Source: Angomonas ambiguus
Taxonomy: Eukaryota; Euglenozoa; Kinetoplastea; Trypanosomatida; Trypanosomatidae
Reading direction: 5' to 3'
Assembly (NCBI GenBank): GCA_019695575.1
Contig: JADNSB010000083.1
Location: forward strand, 1-64,000
Length of the DNA: 64,000 nucleotides
This document shows, piece by piece, positions 45,128-54,595 of the stretch. Under the pieces are notes generated by a model. It was given only the letters and a program-made list of their open reading frames with translations, was not told where the DNA came from and searched no databases. Position 1 is the first letter of the stretch, and each line of letters opens with the position of its first letter. Both the position numbers and the translations under genes were made by a program.

Positions 45128-46873
45128 ATGCAACGACAGGACTCTATTGACGAGTTCATTTCAGAGGTAACCCTGGATCTCGAACTGAAGCGAAGGGAAA
45201 AGCCGCTAAACCTGTTGAGTCATCCTCTTACCACGTCGTACTTCTTCCTCTGCACTGCTGTTCACTATTTGAGGGGAAAAATCTCCGCCATTTTCAGAAG
45301 TCGTTATACAAGACGAGTAGTCCCCGTCCTTTGCGGTTTGGCGCTTCTTTCCCAGTTCGTGATTCCTTCCTATCGATACATGGTGTTCCGTGCCCTAGAC
45401 TTGAACAACGATAATTGGGTGAGTGCCACGGAGGTGGACCAGTACTACTCCACTCTGCTGGGCATACCCAAGGGAAAGGTCTCCCAGTCCTTTCCCTCTG
45501 GCGTGGAGGCGCTCGACTATACGCAATTCTCTCAATGGTGGGGGAGTGGGTCGGAGGATTATCGACAGTACGCCTACTTCAGTGCGGGGTGGTGGAGGGA
45601 GACGGAGTACTTTCTAGGGGATGCACTGTATTGGATCATTCTAGGGGTGCTGTCTTCCGTCGGGCTAGGAACTGGTATGCACTCTGGGTTGTTGTTTCTT
45701 TTTCCCCACATTTACTTAACGTGCGCGGCGGCAGAAACGTGCGGAAATACAGACTTCTGGACGTACCCGGTAAACCCTTTTCAAGGTTTAAAGAGTAGAA
45801 CGTTTCTCTGTGTAGGCCCTCCCCCATCGGTGAAAGACAGCTCCTTGTTGTTTCGATTTCTTAAAGTCATCCCAGCTTGCATGCTCTGGGGGGCTGGTAC
45901 GGCACTGGGAGAGATACCACCGTACGCCCTGAGCTACGCCGCCGCTCTACAGGGTAAAAAAACGGAGGAGCTGAATGAAGAATCGAACATTGATTTCCTA
46001 AATAGTATGAAAAATTGGACGCTTGAAAAAATTAAGCGGTACGGATTCTGGGCGGTGTTTCTTCTCTCTTCGTGGCCCAACATGGCGTTCGACCTCTGCG
46101 GGATGGCGTGTGGTCAATTTTTGATGCCCTTTTGGACTTTCTTTGGCGCCACTCTTCTCGGTAAGGCGGTCGTTAAAGTGAATCTACAAGCCCTCTTCTT
46201 TGTATTTCTGTTCTCCGGTGATAACGTGGAGAACGTCGTGAAGGCGACGGGGCTCGCGGTGGCTTCCGTGTGTCCTTCGGGTTGGGGTGTCGAGGGGTAT
46301 GTGGAGAAGGCGGTGGAGGGTGTTTCGCAGGCGAGGGAAAGTATCGCTTCCCGGGCACGGGGTAAGACTAGCTCAGAGGTGGAGCAGGTGGAATCACCTC
46401 TGGTGGCGATCCTGGGCTGGATTGCTGTAGGGGCCGTGCTGTGGTTTGCCAAATCGATTGTGGAGTCTTTCGCTATGATGGAGCAAGAGCGGCGGGACAA
46501 TTTGGCGGTGGAACGGCTTCGGGAGTATCTTACTGAAGGACACCACCGGACGGAGGAGTTAACCATAAGCGCTCTACCCCAACTGCTGAAGGAGTCGGAG
46601 GAGAGTGTGGAGGACTGCGACGGGGGTGCCCTTTCGAGCAATCACCATAGAAGAAAGGATTACACCTTTCTCACTCTCGCGACCCTGGCGATGGTGTCCC
46701 TCATTTTCCATCAGTTTACCTTGGCTAAGGTGTGGGCTTCTTTTCTATGGCAGCACATTATTGTGCAAGTGTTGAACAATAACAGTTCAATTCGTTCTAG
46801 TGTGATCCAGATTGTTCGCATCGTTCTGACGATAGGGACATTATGCGTTATTATTCAGTCCGAGAGGAACTAA
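45128..46873 (+). CDS. VMP1: VMP1-like membrane protein (VTT domain) with N-terminal EF-hand
   Basis: This 581-aa polytopic ER protein has the VTT/DedA-type core of vacuole membrane protein 1, a phospholipid scramblase in autophagy and lipid-droplet biology. Diagnostic stretches are ILGVLSSVGLGTGMHSGLLFLFPHIYL, LWGAGTALGEIPPYALSYAAAL and SSWPNMAFDLCGMACGQFLMPFWTFFGATLLGKA. An extra hydrophobic helix (about 64-85) is followed by a full EF-hand loop D91-L-N-N-D-N-W-V-S-A-T-E102, not a feature of animal VMP1. The last ~150 residues add a charged helix and two more hydrophobic segments. The core identity is strong; calcium control is inference. Confidence 0.92.
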   Translation: MQRQDSIDEFISEVTLDLELKRREKPLNLLSHPLTTSYFFLCTAVHYLRGKISAIFRSRYTRRVVPVLCGLALLSQFVIPSYRYMVFRALDLNNDNWVSATEVDQYYSTLLGIPKGKVSQSFPSGVEALDYTQFSQWWGSGSEDYRQYAYFSAGWWRETEYFLGDALYWIILGVLSSVGLGTGMHSGLLFLFPHIYLTCAAAETCGNTDFWTYPVNPFQGLKSRTFLCVGPPPSVKDSSLLFRFLKVIPACMLWGAGTALGEIPPYALSYAAALQGKKTEELNEESNIDFLNSMKNWTLEKIKRYGFWAVFLLSSWPNMAFDLCGMACGQFLMPFWTFFGATLLGKAVVKVNLQALFFVFLFSGDNVENVVKATGLAVASVCPSGWGVEGYVEKAVEGVSQARESIASRARGKTSSEVEQVESPLVAILGWIAVGAVLWFAKSIVESFAMMEQERRDNLAVERLREYLTEGHHRTEELTISALPQLLKESEESVEDCDGGALSSNHHRRKDYTFLTLATLAMVSLIFHQFTLAKVWASFLWQHIIVQVLNNNSSIRSSVIQIVRIVLTIGTLCVIIQSERN

Positions 46874-47108
46874 CTACAGTTTTCATCTCAGTGAGTACTG
46901 ATTCACCCACAGTGGGCTATTTTCGCATGCTGTTATATTTTTGAACTCTATTTTTTTTTTTTCTTCGTTTCAACCACGACATAAGAATTCATGTTGCCAT
47001 CTCTTTTCAATTGAAGTCTCATTTCATCCCCTCTCCCCTTCTTCTGTTTCTTCTTTTTTTTTCCTTTATTATTGTTCTTGGTGCGACAAAATAATAATAA
47101 TAGTAAAA

Positions 47109-47639
47109 ATGAATAACCCTGATGTTTTAACGGAATATGTCAAAGAATTAGGAAGGACCCTCACTCCACTGGATCACATTGCTCGATTGTCCACCTCCCA
47201 GAAAATCGGCTGCTGCGGCGGTGCCGTGGCGAGACTGTTGTCCGAAAATTCCTCCGACTCTACTGTGTTGCTACGGGATAGCACGGGAACCTGTCTCTGT
47301 ACGATACATGGCGAGATCACCGCCCGATATCCGTTCGCCGTATCCACCAGCGCGGTTCTCGTGCTGACCGACGTCACCGTTATTGTTCTCTCCTCCAATG
47401 TTCCCCCATTGTTGGTAGCTTGTCTCAGCAACTTGAGTGGTCTCCTTCTCCCGGAGGAGGAAGCCAGCACTACCTCACAGCCACCCCCCACCACTAAGAC
47501 TACCACTACCCACTTCATGGACCAGCAAATACCACCGTCCGCCTACGCACCACCTCTCTCGATCCCAAACCCGACCGTAAATACTCCGATGGGGGTAGAG
47601 AGCGATGAGGATTGCTTGGAAATGGTCGACGGTCTATAA
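47109..47639 (+). CDS. Putative OB-fold protein, possibly HROB-like
   Basis: This 176-aa protein starts at the ATG at 47109, although an open frame extends further upstream from a TTG. Residues 30-100 look like one oligonucleotide-binding fold: KIGCCGGAVARLLSE, STVLLRDSTGTCLCTIHGEI, SAVLVLTDVTVIVLS. The strand order and the DSTGT...TIHG turn recall the OB domain of HROB (the MCM8-9 loader), with its DPTG...T-H-R motif and GAVLVLKQV strand. The C-terminal 75 residues are Thr/Pro-rich and disordered. The HROB link is speculative, and it may be any small OB-fold protein. Confidence 0.5.
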   Translation: MNNPDVLTEYVKELGRTLTPLDHIARLSTSQKIGCCGGAVARLLSENSSDSTVLLRDSTGTCLCTIHGEITARYPFAVSTSAVLVLTDVTVIVLSSNVPPLLVACLSNLSGLLLPEEEASTTSQPPPTTKTTTTHFMDQQIPPSAYAPPLSIPNPTVNTPMGVESDEDCLEMVDGL

Positions 47640-47867
47640 CAGATTGCTATCGCAATATAATTCACTGCTTGTTTGTAGTTTTTTTTTTTTTTTACAATCT
47701 TTCCCAGCTTCTATTCACTCTATTCACTAATCTACTTGTAGTAATTATTGCCCTCTCTCGCGTCATTATCTTCACGATAAATACATTTCTTTTTTTTTTC
47801 TTTTGCATCTCATCTCTTCTATTTTACCTTTTCATCTTTGGTTTTACAAAGTTACATACTCTATTGT

Positions 47868-48813
47868 ATGCCACCGAAAAAGAGGGGAAACCCTTCTACG
47901 TCGCCAGATACCCGACCAATGAAGAAAGTGGCGGCGAGTAATAGTCAAGATAAGCCTGAAGCGTTAGTCCCTCACAAGGATACCGACAGCGCCAAAAATG
48001 AAAACACTCTTATTCAGATTAATGTCGGGGGTAAGGTAATTACCACTCTTGTGTCCACGTTACTTTCCTCCAAGTCTCACTTTACGGAATGGATCGCCAA
48101 TAAATTTTCGGACTTTCCAAAGGATAAGGATGGGAATCCTTTTATAGACAGAGATTCAAACAACTTTCTGTACATTTTGAACTTTTTTAGGGGATACGGC
48201 ATCCCATCCAAGGCAGACAGATTGGTGTGCTTAGCGGAAGATGCTGTCTATTACAACATCACAGAATTACTCTCCGCGATTGGGGCATTTTCGCCGGCCA
48301 AGCTAAAGTTTCCAGAGGGCCCTGGTGTAAGTCGTGATGGATTGGAGTTCTGCACGGCTGCTATCCTCAACACTTGTGGGAAAGAACCTTTTGTAATGGC
48401 AACAGATCGACAGTATCGGATCCGCTTTCGAGTGCTAAAAGCGGCTGTGCTCGCCGTGGGGGTGGTGGGGATGACCGACGTAAAAATACAACACGCATTT
48501 GTTTTCTCAGACACAGTCCGTAGCGTACGACAACTCGGGAAACATTACCTGTACACTCGGCGGCGGAGAAAAGACCTTCTCCGCGGCCCCCGTATACAAA
48601 ACTTCAGACGAGGTGGGGATCACCGTTTCGTTCCAACCGTTAGAATCAAAGGACCACACACGATACGAGGCATTGATTGCCTTCCAGAACGGAGAAGGAA
48701 ACCCACCCTATGAGGTGAAGTGGCCCGACCCTCCCCCTCTACAGTTTGCGACTAGCCTGCACGACATCTCTTGCGTTGTCATCACGTCGAGTGGTTGTAT
48801 TACTCAATCATAA
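47868..48813 (+). CDS. BTB/T1 (KCTD-like) plus SPRY-like protein, apparent +1 frameshift
   Basis: Frame one from the ATG at 47868 encodes a basic tail, then a potassium-channel tetramerisation-type BTB domain (about 45-140: LIQINVGGKVITTLVSTLLSSKSHF, DRDSNNFLYILNFFRGYGIPSKAD, AVYYNITELL). After it comes the start of a SPRY-like beta domain (FRVLKAAVLAVGVVGMTDVKIQ). Near 48484-48515 the sensible sequence moves to the +1 frame (SQTQSVAYDNSGNITCTLGGG, then EVGITVSFQPLE and IAFQNGEG) and runs to a stop at 48811-48813. The first frame meanwhile becomes Arg-rich and ends at 48713. The break is a real indel, a sequencing error in a T-run, or a programmed shift. BTB/T1 proteins often are Cullin-3 adaptors. 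Confidence 0.7.
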
Positions 48814-49117
48814 TGATAGGGTTTGAGCTCCAAACCTCTGTTCACTTCAACTGCCAGACTTTTTTTTTTTTTATTATTATTATTCATCTCTAATTCGTTA
48901 TACATAATAATAATAACGGTAACCCAAAACCAGTTCTATGCATACTCGCGTTCTTTTTTTTTTTACTCTCCTCCTTCTTTTTCTTCACTAGTTTTTTTTT
49001 TTTTTAGCATTTTAATTTCGAACTTAAAGGTTAGTTAGTCAAACCGTTTACGGATATCTTTAGTTTTTCATTTATTTATTCTCTGTTTATATCCGTCCTC
49101 TCTGTACAGCCACTGAT
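48814..49117. other. Intergenic spacer with trans-splice acceptors
   Basis: T-rich. A long T-tract ends in tttttag (AG 49006-49007) and a second site is tctgtacag (AG 49108-49109), just before the PP1 ATG. No gene was recognised. Confidence 0.55.
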
Positions 49118-50029
49118 ATGCCGTTCGACTTAAACAGTGTTATTGATAAGCTTGTGGAGGTACGCGGTGCGAAGCCGGGTAAGCAAGTCCAACTCCCTGA
49201 AAGCGATGTAAAAGAATTGGCGACCAAGTGCCGTGAAGTACTTCTAGCCCAGCCGCCTCTACTGGAGTTAGAGGCCCCCCTCAAGATCTGCGGAGACATC
49301 CACGGACAGTACTACGATCTTATCCGACTCTTTGAGAACGGTGGTTTCCCTCCCGTCTCCAACTACCTCTTCCTTGGGGACTATGTGGACCGTGGTAAAC
49401 AGGGTCTAGAGACCATTTGCCTCATTTTTGCCTTTAAGCTCAAGTTTCCTGAAAACTTCTTTATTCTTCGAGGAAACCACGAATGCGCCGGGATTAACCG
49501 CATTTACGGCTTCTTTGACGAATGCAAGAGGCGCTACCGCATCAGCGTCTGGAAATGTTTCACCGACACCTTCAACTGCCTCCCAGTGGCTTGTATCATT
49601 GACGACAAGATTTTCTGCTGCCATGGCGGTCTTTCCCCCGAACTTCAGACGATGGATCAGATCAAAAAGATTTCCCGTCCGTGCGATGTGGCCGACACTG
49701 GACTGATCTGCGACCTTCTCTGGTCGGATCCGGAGGAGGGCCTTGTGGGTTGGGGCGAAAACGACCGCGGCGTCTCCTTCACCTTTGGCCAAGACATCGT
49801 AGAAAAATTCTTACGCAAGCACGACTTTGATCTCATCTGTCGAGCCCATCAAGTGGTAGAGGACGGCTATCAATTCTTTGCAAAGCGTCAATTGATTACT
49901 ATTTTCTCTGCCCCTAATTATTGTAACGAATTCGACAATAGCGGAGCGTTAATGTCCGTAGATAGTGAATTAATGTGCTCTTTTCAGATCCTTAAACCAG
50001 CCATTAAGAAACCCAAGTTTTACCAGTAA
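49118..50029 (+). CDS. PP1: Serine/threonine protein phosphatase PP1 catalytic subunit
   Basis: This 303-aa metallophosphatase dephosphorylates phosphoserine/threonine together with regulatory subunits in nucleus and cytoplasm. All PPP motifs are present: [59 protein letters not shown] and [15 protein letters not shown]. Other PP1-specific features are LDSxI-like [12 protein letters not shown] at the start and the [11 protein letters not shown] and [17 protein letters not shown] segments. The C-terminal tail is short (KPKFYQ) and lacks the Thr-Pro-Pro-Arg inhibitory phosphosite of longer PP1 tails. Trypanosomatids encode several PP1 copies, but only one is visible here. Confidence 0.97.
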   Translation: MPFDLNSVIDKLVEVRGAKPGKQVQLPESDVKELATKCREVLLAQPPLLELEAPLKICGDIHGQYYDLIRLFENGGFPPVSNYLFLGDYVDRGKQGLETICLIFAFKLKFPENFFILRGNHECAGINRIYGFFDECKRRYRISVWKCFTDTFNCLPVACIIDDKIFCCHGGLSPELQTMDQIKKISRPCDVADTGLICDLLWSDPEEGLVGWGENDRGVSFTFGQDIVEKFLRKHDFDLICRAHQVVEDGYQFFAKRQLITIFSAPNYCNEFDNSGALMSVDSELMCSFQILKPAIKKPKFYQ

Positions 50030-50474
50030 AATAGATTGGACGAGATACCATGCCACATGGATCTCTTGAGCAAAGAAGAAGAAGAGGAAAAAAAACATGA
50101 AGTGAATTGAGGCTAGGGGGTTTTCTTTAACACGGTTTAGAGTTTTTTTTTTTATTCGTTTTAGTTATGACCGTTTTAGCCATTGATTCTCGTATATGAG
50201 TATATATATATATATTAAGATTTTTTTTTTTCTGTTAACAGTAAAAAGTTAGCCAGAAATCATTTGGAAGCCCCGTTTTACTATTATTGCAATTTTACCT
50301 TTTTTCTTTTTCTTTCTTTCCCCTTTGCCTTGTATGTGTAGGCGTACTAGACACTCTCTAATCATCAATCGTTTTCTTCACCTTACGTCTAAATTTTTAC
50401 GAGCTAGGGGTGTAAACGATACTAATATCAACGACCAAGTACAATATATATATATAGCCGACTTTATAGTAATC
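50030..50474. other. Intergenic spacer with trans-splice acceptor
   Basis: A pyrimidine tract (about 50295-50330) ends in tgtgtag (AG 50339-50340). Short (AT)n tracts lie at about 50201-50215 and 50443-50456, the latter inside the probable 5' UTR of the ankyrin gene. Nothing else was recognised. Confidence 0.55.
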
Positions 50475-51194
50475 ATGTCAGAGGATCTCGAAAAGTTTTA
50501 CAGTGATATTGAAAAGGATCTGTTTCATGAACCCATAAATGATCTCGAGGGATTTTTAGACTGTGCTCGATATAACGAGAAGGATGACTATCAGCTGATG
50601 GTGGAGTACTTACAAGAGTATCCTCACCACATTGACGCCTCCGATGATCAGGGACGCACTGCGGTTCATATGGCGGCTGCCAATGGCCACCTGTCGTTAC
50701 TAGAGGCGTTGTATGATTTCCGTCCTACACCCAACCAGCAGAATCACGAGGGCAACACCGCGTTGCATTTTGCCGCCCTGAATAATCGTCTGGCCGCGGC
50801 AAGGTTTCTTCTTGAGCGAGGTTGGCTTCCCACTGCCAAGAACCATTCCGGGAAAACACCACTACAGGAAATCTACGACAAGGAATTTCAAGAAATGGAA
50901 ACACTCCTCTTAGAATTCGACGAAAGTTTAGACAACTATGTCCCACCGACCGGGGCTTCTTTAGATGTGGACGGGGACGGGGAGGAGTCGAAGCAGACTA
51001 AACACTACGATGCAGCCGTTTCATCTTCTCTAAATACAGAGGTAAAAAACAACTCCGACGAGGAACGTCTAAAGGCTAATCGTAATACTAATAATAATAC
51101 GAATACTAATAATGTGGGTGAGGAAGAGGAAGCACCAGCGCGGGAAAAGGTCGAGGCCGTATTGGGATCCACCGATGTGGATGGTATTGAATAA
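50475..51194 (+). CDS. Ankyrin-repeat protein
   Basis: This 239-aa protein starts at the ATG at 50475. An in-frame ATG at 50334 lies upstream of the likely splice acceptor (50339-50340) and would add an unconvincing leader. After an acidic N-terminus, residues 25-145 hold three to four ankyrin repeats: DDQGRTAVHMAAANGHLSLLEALY, NHEGNTALHFAALNNRLAAARFLLERG and NHSGKTPLQEIY, plus a degenerate first unit. The C-terminal ~80 residues are acidic and Asn-rich. The compact layout recalls small ankyrin chaperones such as YAR1, but partners cannot be deduced. Confidence 0.82.
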   Translation: MSEDLEKFYSDIEKDLFHEPINDLEGFLDCARYNEKDDYQLMVEYLQEYPHHIDASDDQGRTAVHMAAANGHLSLLEALYDFRPTPNQQNHEGNTALHFAALNNRLAAARFLLERGWLPTAKNHSGKTPLQEIYDKEFQEMETLLLEFDESLDNYVPPTGASLDVDGDGEESKQTKHYDAAVSSSLNTEVKNNSDEERLKANRNTNNNTNTNNVGEEEEAPAREKVEAVLGSTDVDGIE

Positions 51195-51385
51195 CCGTTT
51201 AATTGATTTTATTATATATTTTAATTATTATTTGGTATGCGTTTGAGTGTCTGAGGAGTAACTCCTTGCCGTACGTGGTTCATTTTTTTTTCTTTTAAAT
51301 CCCCACTCGCTGCGCCTTCCCTCTACTTTCACTCCAAGATAGCCTAGATTTTTGCTGGACCTACGAGGTAGTATATAGACCCACC

Positions 51386-52414
51386 ATGGAACCGAGACGA
51401 TGGCGTCCCAAGTTTTACAATCCATTCAGTGAACAAAAACAACTACACCCGTACCTTCCGCTATACCGTGGCTTCTTTCGCTCGATGCCTCTGCACCGGT
51501 GGTCGTTGTCTAGTATAGAAAAAGTGTTGGGGTACGCCGCGCTGAATCCGTCTTTATTTGGATTCCCAGACGTTCCTACTTGCGTGGTCAACACTGCCTA
51601 CTTTCTGCCCTCTCAGCGGAGTAAACCGAAAGGCGTTTGGGCGTTTGGGACTGAGAGGGGGTGTAAAAGTGTGATTGTACCTGGATCGCTGAATCGACAG
51701 GACTTTGACAAACTAGACGCTCAGCTCATCGCACCCATTTTTAGATGGAACCCTGGGGTGGAGTATTTGTACCTGTCCCGCTTCTGCCAGCCCATGGTGC
51801 CTCACCTTATCCCAGTGCTGAGCAAGTGTCATCGACTGGAGCACATTACCCTGGAGGGGTGGAATGATGCGGTGGCGATTCATCGCATTTTAATGGCGTG
51901 CAAAAATGTGGAAGTGGTGGAAACCTTTTCGCTGGATGATCTTCCCCGAAACTGGACCGATGAAGTTTCGGTTCAGGCGCTGGTGACTCTGATCGAGATG
52001 CACCCCAAGCTGCGTGCGGTGCAGTCGCATCGTTTGTTTCTGGGGGACTGGCATCAGGCGACTCAGTTCTCACGGTGCAAGCACAATGTAGCACTAGTGC
52101 CGTTTTCCTGTGACTGGGTGATTGTATTCTATGCCCTGTTCCTTATGGTGCTCTCCGTGCCGTGTTATTTCATCTACCGTGCCACGGAATACATCACCCG
52201 ACACTATCTAAAGCTAACCGAAGCTTATGTTTGGTTCTGGAGTGTGATGGTGACGATTGCCTCTTTGGGTCTATTTATAGGAATCGATATGCTAGTTCAG
52301 TCCAGATATGGCAGAGCGTGGATTAATATGCAAAAGTACGTCATTTTAGCGAAACGACGTGTTGATATAATCATGAATGTACATCAGACATCTTTGGCGA
52401 AGATTCAAAAGTAG
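51386..52414 (+). CDS. Hypothetical membrane protein (342 aa), C-terminal hairpin anchor
   Basis: I do not recognise this protein. The ATG sits in a CCACCATGG context. Residues 1-240 are soluble, with several leucine-containing segments that look like irregular leucine-rich repeats (PVLSKCHRLEHITLEGWNDA, ILMACKNVEVVETFSLDDL, LIEMHPKLRAVQSHRLFL). Two transmembrane segments follow at about 244-265 (VIVFYALFLMVLSVPCYFIY) and 285-305 (WFWSVMVTIASLGLFIGI), then a basic tail. The soluble domain and tail should be on the same side of the membrane. The organelle and role are unknown; the N-terminus is basic, so mitochondrial targeting is possible. Confidence 0.65.
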   Translation: MEPRRWRPKFYNPFSEQKQLHPYLPLYRGFFRSMPLHRWSLSSIEKVLGYAALNPSLFGFPDVPTCVVNTAYFLPSQRSKPKGVWAFGTERGCKSVIVPGSLNRQDFDKLDAQLIAPIFRWNPGVEYLYLSRFCQPMVPHLIPVLSKCHRLEHITLEGWNDAVAIHRILMACKNVEVVETFSLDDLPRNWTDEVSVQALVTLIEMHPKLRAVQSHRLFLGDWHQATQFSRCKHNVALVPFSCDWVIVFYALFLMVLSVPCYFIYRATEYITRHYLKLTEAYVWFWSVMVTIASLGLFIGIDMLVQSRYGRAWINMQKYVILAKRRVDIIMNVHQTSLAKIQK

Positions 52415-52428
52415 GTATCCACCTTGTT

Positions 52429-52451
52429 CACACACACACACACACACACAC
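52429..52451. repeat. (CA)n microsatellite in a 3' UTR
   Basis: Eleven CA units lie 15 nt after the stop of the 342-aa gene. Confidence 0.9.
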
Positions 52452-52647
52452 GATATTGCAACGTTATAATAATTCACGTGCAAATGTTCATTATTACCAC
52501 TATGTGGTGTTTAACTTCTTATTTCGTGTATTTGTTGGTCTATGGTCTCCCCTCCAGTTTTACGGTCGGATGTTTCAAACTACTTTTTTTTTTTTTTCAC
52601 TGTTGTATTTTTATTTTTGGGGTCAGCGCAACTAGAATAGTAATAAT

Positions 52648-53649
52648 ATGGCGAGTGACGCTTTGCTGAAAACTGCTCACACCGGAGCGGTGGTAGATCT
52701 AGCGGCCAGTGGGGATGGCAAGCTCCTCGCGACCGCCGGGGAAGACGGTCTCTTGTGTGTCTACACCCAGCAAGAGAATGAATGGACTGTGATTGATAAG
52801 ATACAGATGCCAAGTAGCGCTGGTGGTATTAACTGTATCGCTTGGGGGTCTGCTGTGTTGGTGTGTACCGAGGACGACCGTTCTCTACGACTGTACGCGA
52901 GCGAAGACCCTTCCTCTCACGGTGAATTCCAATTAGTATACGAAACTGTTCTCTCCTCGGAGGGTCTGTGCGCGGTGTGGGCCCCTGCCGAGTATGGGGC
53001 CGTGTTCGCGGTAGGCTGCAAGGATGGAAATATTCTCCTCTTTCACCGGGAGGGGAACGATAATCAGTGGAATCATGAACCGTTTCCCCCACAGTCCACC
53101 GACACGGTTAACTCTCTCTCCTTTGCGCCGTTCACCCCATTCGACGGCCTCCGCAGTATTCCTCTGACCCCTGATGAGGGCTCCCCACTCATGATACAGT
53201 CGCTTCGTATAGTCAGCGGCGCAGGGACGGCGGTGACGTTGTGGTCGCACGCTTTTGTGCCAGTAGAGGGAGAGGAGAGACCACGGTCGGTTTGGACCCC
53301 CACTACTCTGTCTCTACCCGTAAGTATCTCCCCGGATAGAGTGTGGACTCAAGTATCATGGGCGCCTAGCATCGGCCTCCCCCTCTCCTATATCGCGGCA
53401 GGAAGGGAGGATGGGTGTCTGGTTGTATTTTCCCAGGACGGCACGGTGTTTGACCAGTGGATCGGCAAAGAGTTACCAAGACTATCGAGTGCTATTACGC
53501 GTCTTTCGTGGTCTCAGGCAGGAGGGTTTCTGCTCGCCAGCGCAGAGGATGGATCGGCAGTGATGTACCACCAAGAGATATCGGGGGAGTGGGAGAGTGT
53601 GTCGGATATATCGTTCCCAACTGGGGAGGAGGGACCTGGGTCCAGTTAG
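52648..53649 (+). CDS. SEC13: SEC13, COPII coat and nuclear-pore WD40 protein
   Basis: This 333-aa beta-propeller protein acts with SEC31 in COPII vesicle budding from the ER and with the outer ring of the nuclear pore. The start is typical of SEC13: KTAHTGAVVDLAASGDGKLLATAGEDG. Later blades include VYETVLSSEGLCAVWAPAEYGAVFAVGCKDG, SLRIVSGAGTAVTLW, VWTQVSWAPS and ITRLSWSQAGGFLLASAEDGSAVMY. Six blades are visible, and SEC31 or NUP145-type partners complete the ring in the family. The length is close to normal, with a modest insertion around residues 155-180 (FDGLRSIPLTPDEGSP). An AG at 52625-52626 precedes the ATG. Confidence 0.93.
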   Translation: MASDALLKTAHTGAVVDLAASGDGKLLATAGEDGLLCVYTQQENEWTVIDKIQMPSSAGGINCIAWGSAVLVCTEDDRSLRLYASEDPSSHGEFQLVYETVLSSEGLCAVWAPAEYGAVFAVGCKDGNILLFHREGNDNQWNHEPFPPQSTDTVNSLSFAPFTPFDGLRSIPLTPDEGSPLMIQSLRIVSGAGTAVTLWSHAFVPVEGEERPRSVWTPTTLSLPVSISPDRVWTQVSWAPSIGLPLSYIAAGREDGCLVVFSQDGTVFDQWIGKELPRLSSAITRLSWSQAGGFLLASAEDGSAVMYHQEISGEWESVSDISFPTGEEGPGSS

Positions 53650-53931
53650 GTACCCATACTACTATCACGGCGTTAACAAAAGGGCGGAAATTTTCTATAT
53701 CATCGACAACACTTTTTACGTCGAAAAACAGGACAACAATATCCGTTTCTGCGGTTTCTTATATTTTTTTCTCCCCCCTTTGTTGGTATTTGCTATACTC
53801 TTTCTTTCTTTCTTTTTTATTTTGTTTTCCTTTTCACTTTTGAAGTTTAGATTCAAGGGTTCTCCTAGTAGTAGTATTCACCACACTTATCGTTAATAAC
53901 ACTAAAGAACAATAACCGTAACACCAACAAA

Positions 53932-54138
53932 ATGGGCCTTCTTTTAGGAACACTGTGCTTCATGCTTATCGCCATTGTAGGAGTCGTTACGGCGTCGTTG
54001 TGGGCGAAGAGTCAAGTGGAGTTGGTCCGTGTACTTGTCATGGTGGGAGTGTTCTGCTGCTGGATGTCGTGGGCACTCATTTACATGGCGCAGATGAATC
54101 CTCTTATTCTCCCAATCCGCTCCATGACAAAGGAGTAG
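53932..54138 (+). CDS. V-type H+-ATPase subunit e
   Basis: This 68-aa two-helix membrane protein of the V0 sector matches subunit e (yeast Vma9) over its full length. There is a first hydrophobic segment ([21 protein letters not shown]), a short loop with Lys and a second helix ([21 protein letters not shown]). It ends in the signature CCW...[11 protein letters not shown]. The subunit is needed for assembly of the proton pump that acidifies lysosome-related compartments and acidocalcisomes. The small size explains why it could be missed. The first ATG is used. Confidence 0.9.
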   Translation: MGLLLGTLCFMLIAIVGVVTASLWAKSQVELVRVLVMVGVFCCWMSWALIYMAQMNPLILPIRSMTKE

Positions 54139-54595
54139 GCGAGGAAAAAAGAAAAAATAAGAGGAGAAGGAATAGTAAAGCGTCATATCGAAGAAAAATG
54201 GAAGCGGACACGGCAACCGCATCGGTAACAAGAACAATAACCACAACCTGTAAGCAGTGAGGAAAGCACCTTTAGTTTCATGTTTCTCCAGCCAAGGACC
54301 AGACTACAGAAGCTGTTGCATAAATTGTTTCTCCGTAGAAGAAAGAGAAGAAGTTATTAGGGTTGTCAAAGCAGTATATCTCCGTGATAAAATATTTCTC
54401 TTTCAGCATTTTGTGTCCAGAGAGCTCAATGAAACTTCAAAATAGGGGGTTTATGCTATTTTTTTTTTCTCCCCCTTCTACCACCTTTTTTTTCTTATGT
54501 TTCAAGCAGTAGTCGTAGATTTACTACTTACAACATTACAACAATAAGGCTCAACTTTAAAGAAAAATAAAAAAGGAATACATATATTATTACTA
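54139..54595. other. Intergenic spacer, no gene seen
   Basis: About 457 bp. A pyrimidine tract (about 54460-54500) ends in ttcaag (AG near 54505-54506) before the KDEL-receptor gene. A 62-codon open frame at 54257-54445 lacks an ATG and is not accepted as a gene. Confidence 0.5.

Noticed and set aside
50334-50474. Longer form of the ankyrin protein from the ATG at 50334
   Set aside because: The ATG falls upstream of the AG at 50339-50340 that ends the pyrimidine tract, so it should not be in the mature mRNA.
54257-54445. Possible 62-codon gene between the V-ATPase and ERD2 genes
   Set aside because: It lacks an ATG start and has no recognisable motif. The composition fits spacer DNA.
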